Source of the DNA: Pseudogymnoascus destructans | Taxonomy: Eukaryota; Ascomycota; Leotiomycetes; Thelebolales; Thelebolaceae | Length of the DNA stretch: 64,000 nucleotides | Direction: 5' to 3' | NCBI RefSeq assembly: GCF_001641265.1 | Contig: NW_020167531.1 | Location: 310,001-374,000 of the forward strand | Part shown: piece by piece, positions 18,210 through 28,819 of the stretch | Position numbering within the stretch: position 1 is the first letter of the stretch | Layout: each line of letters opens with the position of its first letter | Notes under the pieces: model-generated | Told to the model about the DNA's origin: nothing | Databases searched by the model: none | Seen by the model: the letters and a program-made list of their open reading frames with translations, nothing else | Position numbers and translations under genes: made by a program

Positions 18210-21200
18210 CTACTTCGGCTCCGTCTTCGGCTCCGTCTTCTTCGCTCCAAAGCTTAACCTGATCTTGAGACTAGGCTTGGGACTAGACTTGGCCGGTAAC
18301 TGGGGAGGCGGGGTTGGTCCGCTGGGGAGAGGTACACGGGCGCCGCTGGGGAGTGGAACGCGGATTTTCTGGCCTGTGGTACCGGATGTTCCGGGGGTGG
18401 TGTTGCGAGGTCCGGGTGAGGCCGACGACCATGACGGTGTTGGAGACTCGCGTGGGGGTTTCGAAAGAGAAGGAGATGGCGAAGGTTTGGAGAGGGAGGG
18501 TGATTGAGAGGGTCGTGATGATGGTAGAGGGGATCGTGCAGGGCCGCCGCGGGGAAATCGTTTAAGTTTTTCGTGCGACAGGCGGAGCTTCAGGATTTTT
18601 GAAGGACGGGCTCTGTCGCTGAAGTTGGGTGGCGCAGGACGTTTTGGCGGCTTCATACTGCCGTGCTCAGCCTTGATAGTATCCCCTCGGGCCACAGAAG
18701 GTGATGATGTAGGTCTCTGTGGTCCCACGATAATGGGCGGAGCAGTTTTCTTCACAGGGACCGCCACAGGACGCGGACGCGGCTTAGTGCGGATTTTATC
18801 AGTCTGCCAGAAGCGTATTTTGCCCTTGTAGCTGTTAGTGTCGGACTGGAATACAAGTTCTAATAAGTAACTCACCTTTCCAAGATGCTTCGCTTTCCAA
18901 TACCGTGGATATTTCATGCGCACAACCATAGACTCTATCGCGTCGTAGAGGACGGTGCATATATCAAGGTAATCAGCTTGCTCAGACACCGCGACTTGTC
19001 TTGACCTTACGGCATCCCATAACCCCTGCTTAAGAGTTGCATTCTTCTCGAGCTCCTCTTTAAGCGCATTCATCGCACCCTCTATGCTTGTTGTTCGCGC
19101 AACAAGTGCCTTCTTAGCCTCCATTGATGTCTCGTTCTCGACAATCAGGGTATCCATGTCCTCTTCTTGCTTTGGTTCTACTGCAGCTTTGCTGTGCTCG
19201 CCGAGCGCGACAGCTCCAAGGCCGGAAAACAAAATCTGGCAAAGACGATCTCGAACGAAAGGCGAGGCATCAGTGCTCATTACATTCAAGAAGTATCTTA
19301 AAAGGTGGTGGTTAGAGAGATATCCGAGGTCGGTCAATGCATCAAAAGCTTGTATGCGCACGAGGTCCATAGTTCCGTCGTGCGTGTATGCGAACAACTC
19401 TCTAGGATCTGAAGGCGTAATTTTGCTCTTCATCAGGCGACGCTTGCACTCCAAGGCGGTTTTCGTGTAGATGTTCTGGTAGGATAATATCCACTCGTCC
19501 ATCCTCCGGTATCTCTCAATCTCCTCGAGAGCAACCTGCTGGAATCTCTGTAGTTCCTCCTCATCTTCGTCTGCAAAACTGAAGCTCATACCACCCGGAG
19601 TCTCATTTTTGATGGGTATCAAGGAGTCTGCGAGGGCCTTCATTAACGTACAGATGTAATAGTAATCGGAGTACTCGTTGTTGCCATTGTCGTTGAACCT
19701 AAGCAAGTCAAGAAGGAATTGGCGTGCTTCAAGAGGACATTTGCCTTCGATGTTGCGAACCCTGGCCATGGCCTTTGGGATCGCCAGTTTCATGCGATAG
19801 TCCGTCTTGTCGGAGAAATCGTTCGACTTAGGCATGCTCGAGCCGGGATAGCAAAACATCCTCTGGAACGCTTTTTCGAGGTGGACTCTGCCAATCCAGC
19901 TGTGGGCTTCAACACCATGCGTCGCGAGGTATCTGCAAGCCATTTCCCGGATCCCCCAGAAATACCGGCGGTCCATCAGCGTCCTAATTAGAATAGTCGA
20001 CACCAGAGGATGCGGTGGGCTCTTGGCTAAGAAAAGCATAGAGTCTTGTTGAGCAACAACATCTCTGTCCTGTTGTAGCTGGGAAAGATACATGTATGAC
20101 GGCATGTTCAGATTTAACTCGCAGATCCATTCGAAATCAGCGTCCATGCGAATCCATTCGTACGACTCTTGATCCATCTTCACCTCCATCTCTGTGTCCC
20201 AATCCACCAAACCCCACTCCTGCACATCCTCCTTCGACTGCAAAACATCGCCTAAGCAATACAGAAGCACATCATCGTGATTCTCTGTAGTAATATCCAC
20301 GCCAGGGCCAGCTGTAGCTCGTTCTTTTTCTCGCCGACTCCTTTTCAGGCGCTTGTATTTCGTGTGATAGGGAATCTCGATTTTCTGTATCCCTTCTCTT
20401 ATCTCCACGATATGTTCGTAAGGCGTCCCATCAGATTCGTGAATCCTGATTGTCATGGGTCCTGTGAAGACGGGCTGAACATCTCCTGCATAAACGCCGT
20501 AAGCTTCCTCTTTGAATTCTCTCAGAAACTGGTGCTTTTCGAGCTTTCGCTGTGTCGGTTGAGTATCTTGCTTCTGGCTGATGGTCATCTCCACCGCTAG
20601 TTTCTTCTTGTTGAACTTCTGGGTCACTTGGAATCTTGGACACCCGGCTCCCATGATCCATTGGTTGAAGAATGCATCGAGCTTATAATGCCCAATCTTC
20701 TCGCATAACCTTCGAAATCCCTCCGTCGTAACAGCCCTGTCTGAGACTTCGCCGATACTGGCATTGTAGAGTAACCTGGAAATGACACGAACAATTCCCG
20801 TGGACCCAGATAATTTCGTTAACCGCCGGTCAAGTATAAAAAGCACCAACGGCGCCTTCAAGATCATGAAGTCCATTTCAAACTGTCCCAGGTGAAGGGT
20901 TTCTCCCAAGGCGTGTATTGACGGCCGTTGAAAGTCCAAGTCCACAAGTTTATCCGCATTGGCTTTTTGTCGGAATCGATAATCATTATTCCCGCAAAGC
21001 TTCTGAATGCACAGATCTGTGATGTAGTATGATACCCCAACTACAACCCACATGTCCCTCCGCTGGCTTGGAATGATGTTCACACCGATCCACTGGCTAG
21101 CAAGAGCGTGAATGAGTTTCCGAGTCATCTCAACCTCGGGATCGATGATATCTTCCGGGATTATCAGCCGCGAGCTGCACAACGACAGAGCTGCCACCGA

Positions 21201-22481
21201 TATAGTATCCGAGATCTGGTCGTCCACAAAGCAGACTTTGTAGTCGGGAAAGGGGTAGGAGCCGAAATTGAGAGAAAACCAATCGACAGCGAATGCCATC
21301 GTCTCGCACGTGTTCTTGAGCTCATCCGCGCGACCTGGTAAACAGTAACCGTAGACTTTGACGGCTTTCTGGCCAAGCTTGTCATTCCCTTCATCCTCGC
21401 GGAATTCGGAGAGATCCACCTGCTCGAAAGGGCCCACAGAGAAGCCGATATGTTCTGGCCCAACTTGGGTGCTGCAGTGGTAGGTAACGATCTTCTTGGT
21501 GATGTCCTTTGGGTCTTGCACTTCGTGAATGAGCTCCCCTGCACAGACAGCATTCATCTCCAGAAGACTGTCCTCATTGCTGAGATCTATAACAAATTCC
21601 GAAGACTCAGAGTGCCCGTGAGCCCCATTAACCCCGTTGGCCTTGAGGCTTTCCAGTCCCTTTTTGTTCGAGTGTATCCCATTTGCTTTCAGCGGTGTTG
21701 TCCGCCTCATGGCATCTCCCAAGGTCCTACCGCACTTGATCACTACTTCCCATGTGCACCTCATTGCCGGATTGTCGATGCAAGGAAATATGCAACTTGC
21801 AACGCCGCCAAACAGCGAATGCCTCGTATACACATGTGGGTATTTCGTATCTCCATCCTGCACGCCCACCCAGTGCAGCCCATCCCTGAAGCTCTTCACC
21901 GAGAATGGTATCGATACCGTCAGTGGCGCAAAACGTATCGACTGATCTTCGCTCGACTTCGGAGTTAATATAGGCGTGGAGGCAGTAATCGAAGTCCCAT
22001 TCGCAGTCACCGACGACGCCCTCGCATTCACCAGCGCCCTGTCCTTCACCGCGCTCGGTGCCTGCTCCGAGAAAGGATTGACGTCTTCGATTTTCACCGA
22101 TCTGGGCATATAGATGGTTAACTCGCCCGGTATGGTGCGGGAGTTGAGCAACGACTTCACCCTATCCTTCTGCAACTCATGCTGGTGCGCGTTCTGGATG
22201 ATATAGTCGGGGACATTAACCCGCTCATAAGGGTCCTCATATTGTATCTCCGCCGCGCGTCCATTAACCAGCACTCCCCTCCCCGGTATCTGGCACTGTC
22301 GCGCATTGAACCTCAGTTCCTTCAGGTCGCGGCGCTGGGGCAGGATCGTGATTTCGGTGCGGCCGACGATGCAGCGGCCCACAAAGTCGATCTCGACCTC
22401 GAGCTTCTGGTGCGAGACGACGAAGCCGGGCGAGTACTCCTCGACGGGCGCAGTGGCGGCGCGTGGCGCCGCGCCGTCCAT
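18210..22481 (-). CDS. TAF2: TFIID subunit 2 (TAF2)
   Basis: Largest promoter-contacting subunit of the general transcription factor TFIID. The open frame reaches up to a GTG at 22544; the first ATG is at 22481. A 51-nt intron at 18875-18825 (GTGAGT donor, CACTAAC branch, CAAG acceptor) is stop-free and a multiple of three, so an intron-blind reading adds 17 residues. Spliced length is about 1406 residues. The N-terminal 700 residues are an M1-aminopeptidase-like fold (SHQKLEVEIDF start; GLHWVGVQDG; HALASQWIGVN at the peptidase site). The zinc motif HExxH is absent, as is usual in TAF2. HEAT-like helices follow, then a Pro/Ser/Arg-rich basic tail of about 150 residues. Confidence 0.9.
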   Translation of the reverse strand: MDGAAPRAATAPVEEYSPGFVVSHQKLEVEIDFVGRCIVGRTEITILPQRRDLKELRFNARQCQIPGRGVLVNGRAAEIQYEDPYERVNVPDYIIQNAHQHELQKDRVKSLLNSRTIPGELTIYMPRSVKIEDVNPFSEQAPSAVKDRALVNARASSVTANGTSITASTPILTPKSSEDQSIRFAPLTVSIPFSVKSFRDGLHWVGVQDGDTKYPHVYTRHSLFGGVASCIFPCIDNPAMRCTWEVVIKCGRTLGDAMRRTTPLKANGIHSNKKGLESLKANGVNGAHGHSESSEFVIDLSNEDSLLEMNAVCAGELIHEVQDPKDITKKIVTYHCSTQVGPEHIGFSVGPFEQVDLSEFREDEGNDKLGQKAVKVYGYCLPGRADELKNTCETMAFAVDWFSLNFGSYPFPDYKVCFVDDQISDTISVAALSLCSSRLIIPEDIIDPEVEMTRKLIHALASQWIGVNIIPSQRRDMWVVVGVSYYITDLCIQKLCGNNDYRFRQKANADKLVDLDFQRPSIHALGETLHLGQFEMDFMILKAPLVLFILDRRLTKLSGSTGIVRVISRLLYNASIGEVSDRAVTTEGFRRLCEKIGHYKLDAFFNQWIMGAGCPRFQVTQKFNKKKLAVEMTISQKQDTQPTQRKLEKHQFLREFKEEAYGVYAGDVQPVFTGPMTIRIHESDGTPYEHIVEIREGIQKIEIPYHTKYKRLKRSRREKERATAGPGVDITTENHDDVLLYCLGDVLQSKEDVQEWGLVDWDTEMEVKMDQESYEWIRMDADFEWICELNLNMPSYMYLSQLQQDRDVVAQQDSMLFLAKSPPHPLVSTILIRTLMDRRYFWGIREMACRYLATHGVEAHSWIGRVHLEKAFQRMFCYPGSSMPKSNDFSDKTDYRMKLAIPKAMARVRNIEGKCPLEARQFLLDLLRFNDNGNNEYSDYYYICTLMKALADSLIPIKNETPGGMSFSFADEDEEELQRFQQVALEEIERYRRMDEWILSYQNIYTKTALECKRRLMKSKITPSDPRELFAYTHDGTMDLVRIQAFDALTDLGYLSNHHLLRYFLNVMSTDASPFVRDRLCQILFSGLGAVALGEHSKAAVEPKQEEDMDTLIVENETSMEAKKALVARTTSIEGAMNALKEELEKNATLKQGLWDAVRSRQVAVSEQADYLDICTVLYDAIESMVVRMKYPRYWKAKHLGKVSYLLELVFQSDTNSYKGKIRFWQTDKIRTKPRPRPVAVPVKKTAPPIIVGPQRPTSSPSVARGDTIKAEHGSMKPPKRPAPPNFSDRARPSKILKLRLSHEKLKRFPRGGPARSPLPSSRPSQSPSLSKPSPSPSLSKPPRESPTPSWSSASPGPRNTTPGTSGTTGQKIRVPLPSGARVPLPSGPTPPPQLPAKSSPKPSLKIRLSFGAKKTEPKTEPK

Positions 22482-23285
22482 CGTCGTGGTGGTGGATGGG
22501 TGGCTATCGCGGTTGCTCCTCGGTGGTTGAGTGGCCGCCTTCACGACTCGCGCCCGGGCCTGCGTGGAGCCTCATTCATATGCGCGCTGCTTCACGTGGG
22601 CCGAGATGTCATGGAGTGGCTGCGGTGTTTGCGATCGGGTTGTTGGGGTGGTCTTGCGCGTCGCGGGGCGTGGTTGCGAGGTTTGTGTAGATGGAGAGTT
22701 CAGGATGTGTCGCGGAGCTTGCGCCAAACCTGAGGATCGCAGGAGTGGTCTTGCGCTGAGGTTGGAGTGATGAAAGCTACCAAGGTGGGTGAGGTCAAAG
22801 TAAAATTTTGTTTATTGTGCTTTATTATGGGAATGTTTATCTACTGCGGGCGCTGTGATTGTCTAAGGCGCCCACTTGGTGATAGTGGAAGCTCTGGAAA
22901 GTGTGACATTTATTTGCTCTGGACTCGATCGAGCTGTGAACCATAAGTTACTTGGCAAGGCCCCAAATTATATAGATCACGTGCCACAACCACAGTGAAT
23001 ATCAACTCGCAATATTTGCTTTTGGTAAAAAGATTGTTCTTGTTCTTATGTTCAGGGTATCGGATTATTGAATATTCTGTACTTATACAAAAGCAATCCA
23101 ACCAGCAATAGTAATGCATACCTCATACAAAGACCCCAAGTCTTGCCAACTCCGACGCCCGCGCCTCCCAAACCAAACTAAACTCATACAAACCACCCAG
23201 CGCTTCCGTTTCACGTCAGTAGCTAAATGAAGCACTTTCGATTCGCCCCGACATCACGGTTCATTCTTTGCCCAAGCTCTCCCGC
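22482..23285. other. Intergenic upstream of TAF2
   Basis: About 800 bp between the TAF2 start and the 3' end of the SAS4-domain gene. GC-rich near TAF2, AT-rich from 22800. No gene is supported; plus-strand ORFs at 22179-22770 are antisense to TAF2 and its leader. Confidence 0.6.
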
Positions 23286-24889
23286 CTAACCCTCCTTACT
23301 CAAACTCTCCCTCCTAACCCTCCTCTTCCTCCTAGCCGTAGTATCCTTCGCCGCCTCCTCCTTCACCTCCTCTGGCAGATCAAAGTCCACCTCCGGTACC
23401 TCAGGGATAGGATGACCCCACGCCGACACGCTCCTCCCGCTCTTCCTTTGCTTCCCCAACGCAGCCTGTCGCAAATGCGGCTTTTTGTAAAACGACTTGA
23501 ACTCCTTCTCCACCCTATCCATAGGCAGTTCCTCAAACTCGACTTTTGCCCGCTTTTCCGCCCTCCGTTTAGTAGGGGTGTGCGGTGCGGAGCGAGCAAT
23601 GGCTTCCTCGTGGAGCTGCATCGCTGCTGCGTGGTCGACGTCGCTGTAATCCGGGGGATCGCCGTCGCTTTCCTCGCTCTCGTCTTCTCCTTCCTGAGCT
23701 GCCTCCGCTAAAGCCTTGTCCTTCTCGAGCTTGCGGCGCTTCTCTTCGTCTCTCCATGACCGGAACTTATCAAGAATCCCCTGGCATCCTTTGATGAAGT
23801 GTTCCCGAGCCGGCTCATACTCCTTCTTCTTGCTCTCAGTTATTCCACTGACGCCCATCACTTTTAACCAGTCATGACCTTGCAGTCCTTCGAGTAATCG
23901 GGCCACGTGATCTTTCTCATGCTGTGCCCGCCCTTTCTCGGAATTACGGATGGACATCTCCAACCGCTTTGCCCGTCGATGGGGAATGTCATAGTATGAA
24001 TCCGGTAGAGGGTCTGACTGTGGGGTAGCCTTTGTATGCCTGTCCAAAAATGTAAAGTCCACCTTCTGTGCCTGATACAGGTCATAGAACAGAGAGTCAG
24101 TGAAATTTTTAAATGCCGCTTTGCCTGCCCCATTCTCCAGCTGTTTCTTTTCAGGACTCGGATTATTTGGCTGCTTTTGTTGTGTCGGAGGGTTGCTATC
24201 AGAAATTATAATGGACGTCCCAACATCAATCGAATCTGTACAAAAGTTAGAAATCGAACCTCACAACAGTAAATAATCCAGTAGCATGTAAACTTACGCG
24301 TCTCCTCAGCAGCCTCATTCCCAATTACAACATCGTAATCGGGAAAGTAAGACGCCAATTCACTCTTAAACCTCGTTCCCTCCTGAGACCTCAGCTTCCG
24401 CGTCTCGCTCATCGTATCCTTCCCATCAGGCTGCAGTCTCTCCAGCTCATGCTTAATCCCATTACTCGCCTTCTCCGCATACTTCGGCAGCACTCTCTCT
24501 TCCGTACCCTCCTCCTTATTCCGTATCTGCCGCTGCGCCGCCGCCGCCTCCGGTTTCGCGGCCGCAGTTTTGGCTGGTTTGGCAACAGCTAACTTCCTAG
24601 GCTGCGCCCGCGGCCTCGCATCAACCTCAATCCTCGCGAACCGCGATTTCTTCAACCCAAAGTGGTCATGTTGTTGTTCCGCCTCACTCAACCTCCTGGG
24701 CCTCTTCAGCGTCTTCTTCGGCGGCTTCGTATCGACGGTGATATGGTGCTTGTCGTCGCGCGGGGGGTACACATTGAGCTCGCTCTCTGTCGGAGCGACG
24801 CCTCTAGGCCTTCGACTCGGCCGCGACGGAGCGGGGTGTGAGGCCATGAATTGAGGTCCGGCGTCTGTGGTGCATGTTTCGACAATCAT
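23286..24889 (-). CDS. SAS4-domain protein (silencing / histone acetyltransferase complex)
   Basis: Exons 24889-24298 and 24235-23286 (62-nt intron, TTCTAAC branch) give 513 residues; the ATG at 24847 would give 499 and is an equally plausible start. The N-terminal 200 residues are basic, Pro/Ala/Arg-rich and probably disordered. The central part, DLYQAQKVDFTFLDRHTKA...YYDIPHRRAKRLE through HDWLKVMGV and FRSWRDEEKRRK, matches the 'something about silencing' subunit 4 domain. Known: yeast Sas4 links the MYST acetyltransferase Sas2 to Sas5, acetylating H4 K16. An acidic stretch and several basic KRRAEKR clusters, likely nuclear localisation signals, follow. The match is to the domain only; complex membership is inferred. 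Confidence 0.75.
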
Positions 24890-25521
24890 TCGGGGGATGG
24901 AGGTGGTGGGTTTCGATTGAGGTCGTGAGATGGCGCAATCTCTCTATTCGTGGTGCATTTTTGGGGGTACTTGGTAACCCGATGCCGCAGTGTGGTGATG
25001 TACCAGGGCAGGGAAGGAAGGTGCGGGTCGAGACGAGGTCAATTACTGGGTCTGAATCTGGTCGGTTAATTCACTTTATTTCATCTGGTACATTTGGGAA
25101 TTGTTTGAGAGTTTTTGCTTGCTTTGTCATTCGTGTTTTGGTTGTCGAGTTGTCGCGATATCTCAGCGAGGCCCTGCAGCCACTGTACGTGTTTATAGCA
25201 ACTGTGAATACAACAATGGAATTTAATCACTGGAACTATACTTATTGCCCCAAAGATTTTTTAGCAAGCAAGTTACTCAGAAATTAAACCAAGGGAAGAA
25301 GCTCTATTATATAGTTTTGCGGTTATTGACTCTCAGATAAAGGGTTAATTCCAAAAAATATAACTTTTGGTTTACAGCGAGTATTTATTTGAATTTTATG
25401 ATATAAGCACTAAAATACAAATGGGTATCATCATTTCTAGCCGCCTCTATGCCCACGGTATGCCTTCGTTATGCCTCTGTTATGGCTGTATATATCGACA
25501 ACCCCCCTATACCCCCCCATC
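24890..25521. other. Intergenic upstream of the SAS4-domain gene
   Basis: 630 bp. Neither the plus-strand ORF at 24874-25287 nor the low-complexity ORFs at 25367-25804 (antisense to the IQ gene) resemble genes. AT-rich between 25250 and 25440. Confidence 0.55.
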
Positions 25522-27303
25522 TCACTCACCCCCCTCCTCACCCCTCTTTCTCTCCCTCGGCGAAATCCCAATATGCAACCTCCTCAAAAGCCCCATATCC
25601 CCCCTCCCCCCCTCCTCCCTCTGCAACTCCAGCACCCTCCTCTCCCTCTCCGCACTCTCACTCTTATCCCTCTCTTCCTCCTCCCTCTTCCTCACCTCGT
25701 CCGGACTGAGTATCTTACCCCGTCCATGTAACAACTTCCCCACCACCCTCTTCCCCCTTCTCCGCGTCTTCACATACGCTTCCAACCCCACAAGCACCGC
25801 GTAGGAGCGCGAGATGGAGACGTGTGACATGTCAGCACCCCCTTCTCTGAGAGCATGCACGAACGCGCGGAATGACGAGACGGGTGGGCGATAGTGCCCT
25901 GACAGCGGGGACAACTTGTCCAGGCGGCCATCTTTAATCTTGATCAACCCCGCAGCTGATATCCTCGAGCCATGCAGGAAAGACGAGTGCTGGAAGGCAC
26001 CAGACTGCTTGATACCGACGTAGAGTCGGAAATTGGTATCAACGACGAAGATCCAGGTGTTCTTCTTGACGGAGCTACGGAGGAGCTTGTTGAAGATTGT
26101 GGAGGGGGAGACGTGCTTGACTTTCTTGACGCCTCGCGCGTTGTCGAAATTGTCAGTTGCATAGTGGTGCGCCTCGGCTTCTTTTTCGGAGTCTGAGGAG
26201 GAGGACGAGGAGGAGCCGGCGTGGGGTGGTTCTGTGGTGTGGTCGCCGTCTTCGGGTTTGAACATCGGGGCGTCGCTATCGATTGGGACTATACCATGGA
26301 GACTGTCCCGATATTTGGTAGTCGCATCGATCCTTGCCCCGTCCTTCGCCCAACAGAGCTTCCCCTCCCCATCAATCTTAACCAGATAATCCAGTCTCTC
26401 CTCCTTACTAAGATACCTGACCATCTCCCTCTCCAACCTCTCCCTCGGACACCCCGCACACTCAATCCGCCTTCCCTCCCCATAATCCAACCAATAAAAG
26501 AAATTCTCCTTCGTCTCCGCCCTCTGCCACTCCTGATGATACGTCCGCAGATTACTCCCATACCGATGCCTCACATCCACCATCTCCAGCCAATACTGCA
26601 AATCCATCGTCTTCGCCGACCTCATCCTCTCCTCCTTCTTCTCAGCCCTCAACCTCCGGATCTCCCCCGCCGTCTCATCCTCCCCGCTACTCTCACTGCT
26701 CGAATCCTCGTCATTCGCCGCCCTCTTCACAATCGTGCCGACTTTCGTCCAATTCGCCCTCGCAGCACCACTCAACCGCTTCCCCGAAGCCGACACCGGA
26801 CTATCATCACCCCCAGCTGTGCCAGGTCTGGACGCAGCCTCATCAAGACTACTCCTCGGCCTTGGCGTCGTCAAATACCGATATCTCGCCTCCTTAAACG
26901 CCTCAACCCACCTACTCCCCGGATCCAGTCCCCAGCCTCTCATCTGTCTACGTTCCCTGTACCCCCTATAATTTCGTTGTATCAACTCAGCAGCCGCATT
27001 CCTTCCCCTCCCTCCCTCACTAAGCCGACGATGGTCCGAGCTATCCGCATCGAGACTCTGGCGGTGGGTCTTCTCGTCCTCTTTCTGGATCTGGACGGAC
27101 TCGATGCGTGCGAGTTCTGAGGGGGGTGGGACGGGGAGGGAGTCAATGTATTCTTGATGCGAGGAGTGGCGGGAGCTGATAGAGGGGTGGTGGCTGTGTC
27201 TTCGGGTTTCCGGGGGTTTGTTGGAGTCGGGGACCACGGAGATTTCGGAGGAGGTCGCATCTTGTGGTTGATGGCCTGGGGAGGATGGCTCGTTGGATGC
27301 CAT
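25522..27303 (-). CDS. IQ calmodulin-binding motif protein (IQM-like)
   Basis: Intronless; 593 residues from the ATG at 27303 (MASNEPSSPG). The ORF extends another 31 codons upstream, but that part lacks typical leader features. A Ser/His-rich N-terminus leads to an IQ motif at about residues 115-130 (AAAELIQRNYRGYRERRQ). Next comes a conserved region with SRWVEAFKEARYRYLT, LQYWLEMVDVRHRYG and NFFYWLDYGEGR. After a Ser/Glu-rich linker, the C-terminal half has a second conserved block (KNTWIFVVDTNFRLYVGIKQ, GAFQHSSFLHG). This order matches fungal and plant IQM-type proteins, which bind calmodulin through the IQ helix. The biochemical role in fungi is unknown to me. The last 70 residues are Arg/Glu-rich. 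Confidence 0.8.
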   Translation of the reverse strand: MASNEPSSPGHQPQDATSSEISVVPDSNKPPETRRHSHHPSISSRHSSHQEYIDSLPVPPPSELARIESVQIQKEDEKTHRQSLDADSSDHRRLSEGGRGRNAAAELIQRNYRGYRERRQMRGWGLDPGSRWVEAFKEARYRYLTTPRPRSSLDEAASRPGTAGGDDSPVSASGKRLSGAARANWTKVGTIVKRAANDEDSSSESSGEDETAGEIRRLRAEKKEERMRSAKTMDLQYWLEMVDVRHRYGSNLRTYHQEWQRAETKENFFYWLDYGEGRRIECAGCPRERLEREMVRYLSKEERLDYLVKIDGEGKLCWAKDGARIDATTKYRDSLHGIVPIDSDAPMFKPEDGDHTTEPPHAGSSSSSSSDSEKEAEAHHYATDNFDNARGVKKVKHVSPSTIFNKLLRSSVKKNTWIFVVDTNFRLYVGIKQSGAFQHSSFLHGSRISAAGLIKIKDGRLDKLSPLSGHYRPPVSSFRAFVHALREGGADMSHVSISRSYAVLVGLEAYVKTRRRGKRVVGKLLHGRGKILSPDEVRKREEEERDKSESAERERRVLELQREEGGRGDMGLLRRLHIGISPRERKRGEEGGE

Positions 27304-28089
27304 GGTGAGGTGTTGGGAACTCGTATTTCCACCCCGCGTGAGTCCCTGCCAAGTAAATGTGTGATATGAAAGAAAAATGATATCCTTATGGCTCAAGAAG
27401 CATACCGCAGATCCGATCTCATCCAGCTATGAATAAGCTTGAAGTATCGTACCGTAATATATACTCTTCAAACCCTTAAGCCCCAGGAAGTTACGGATAG
27501 AAGCAAAGACAGTAGCCACGGGACTTGCGTATCATCCCACCAACATTAGCCTTGCTTCATGATGGGCGCTCCACATGCATGTGGTAATCCCCAATGGCTT
27601 TGGTGGCGCCGTGGATGCTGGATACGTGGTTTTGGTGGGCTATTTTTACGAGCCCCAAGGCTGCCCAGCCTTGCGATGACGCGGAGGTATCGCTTTTTTT
27701 ATGGTTCTCGGCTTTGATATCGCGATAACATTGATGAAAGATGGTAGATAACTTCTACTACCTACCCCTCATTCACTTTAAAAGTCATATCAGCCTGAGG
27801 ACTTCAACTATTATAATAGTAGGCGGTACAGTGAAAGCTCGCCAGCTCTTCAGCCATTCGCAAACGTGCAAACTGCAAGAGGAACCACCACCAGACAGAA
27901 CAAGAGATAATAGTCTAGAACCCAAGATTATGTTTCAGACGGCAGCTAATCATTTAGTCGTGTGCTTCTGTTACCTATACTCGAAACAACTTTCGAGCTA
28001 ACGCTATCAAGCCACCCACACAGGCGGTATATACAAAACAAAAAAGGCCGCGAATATGTCTCGCAAAGCCGTACCCATCTGCAACCAAG
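27304..28089. other. Intergenic upstream of the IQ gene and downstream of the PX gene
   Basis: 786 bp. Both neighbouring genes are on the minus strand. No gene is supported in 27400-28090. Confidence 0.6.
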
Positions 28090-28819
28090 TTATGTAAATA
28101 GAAAGTCTTTCATGACTGGCGAGCTGGAGAACTCGGGGTTAAGAAGTATACAACTGCAAAAAATGGAGTCAGCATGGTGTATCGTGGTGGTGATCGGTAG
28201 GGAAGTTCTGGATTTCGGGCATACTTCAAGAAATACTGTAAGCCAATTCTTCGCTGATCCAAGAACTTGGGCCGGAATTTAGAGACGACGCCCTTTGGAG
28301 GTAGGGGCGGCATGGAAGCTTCGGAGAGCGGAAAGGTCATCAGGAGGTTGCGCCGCAACGTGTCGAACTCCGAGTACCGCTTTCGCAAGTGTATTTTGCT
28401 TCCCTTCAGAGACTGTCAGCAAAGGTACTGTGTACAGGGGACCAACGACGGCATACACTCAGCGTCTCGATCGTTATGTTCCACACGACAAATGCGCCTA
28501 TGCCTGTCCTATTGCCATTGACCACCGCATGCTCGTCAATCGTGACACTCCTCGCCCAGCACGCGTCGTTGCTGTCCGAGTATCCGGTGGTATTATCGTG
28601 CAGCGTGATACCGCCATGTAAAACCGAGTCTACCGAGACCTGAGACGCGCTCCGCTTGTGCGACTGGACCCAGTAAGGGGGCGAGGTGATGGGGGAGGAT
28701 GTCTCGGTCGTCAGCGGGAGGGGCGTAGCGGAGGCTGGGAACGTCCTGCTTTCGTCGTCGCCATGGTCGACGCTTTCGAATCCGTGGATGAGGAGCCTGC
28801 GATCGCCAGCTACATCCAT
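28090..28819 (-). CDS. YPT35: PX-domain protein, YPT35-like
   Basis: Endosomal PX protein; in yeast Ypt35 recruits the lipid-transfer protein Vps13 to endosomes and vacuoles. Exons 28819-28457, 28403-28225 and 28153-28090 give 201 residues. The N-terminal 75 residues are variable, then SPPYWVQSHKRSAS opens the conserved region. The PX core has the phosphoinositide-binding RKRYSEFDTLR motif, the proline loop PPLPPKGV and the final YFLNCILLNPEFSSSPVMKD, present only when the last intron (28224-28154, TTTTTTGCAG acceptor) is removed. The ATG at 28819 is the first in frame; an upstream exon cannot be excluded. Confidence 0.82.

Noticed and set aside
18846..18875. A 30-nt intron in TAF2 ending at TTCCAG
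   Set aside because: Too short for splicing; the 51-nt version with a CACTAAC branch point is better.
22482..22544. Extended N-terminus of TAF2 from a GTG codon
   Set aside because: GTG is not a usual start in fungal nuclear genes; the ATG at 22481 fits the family.
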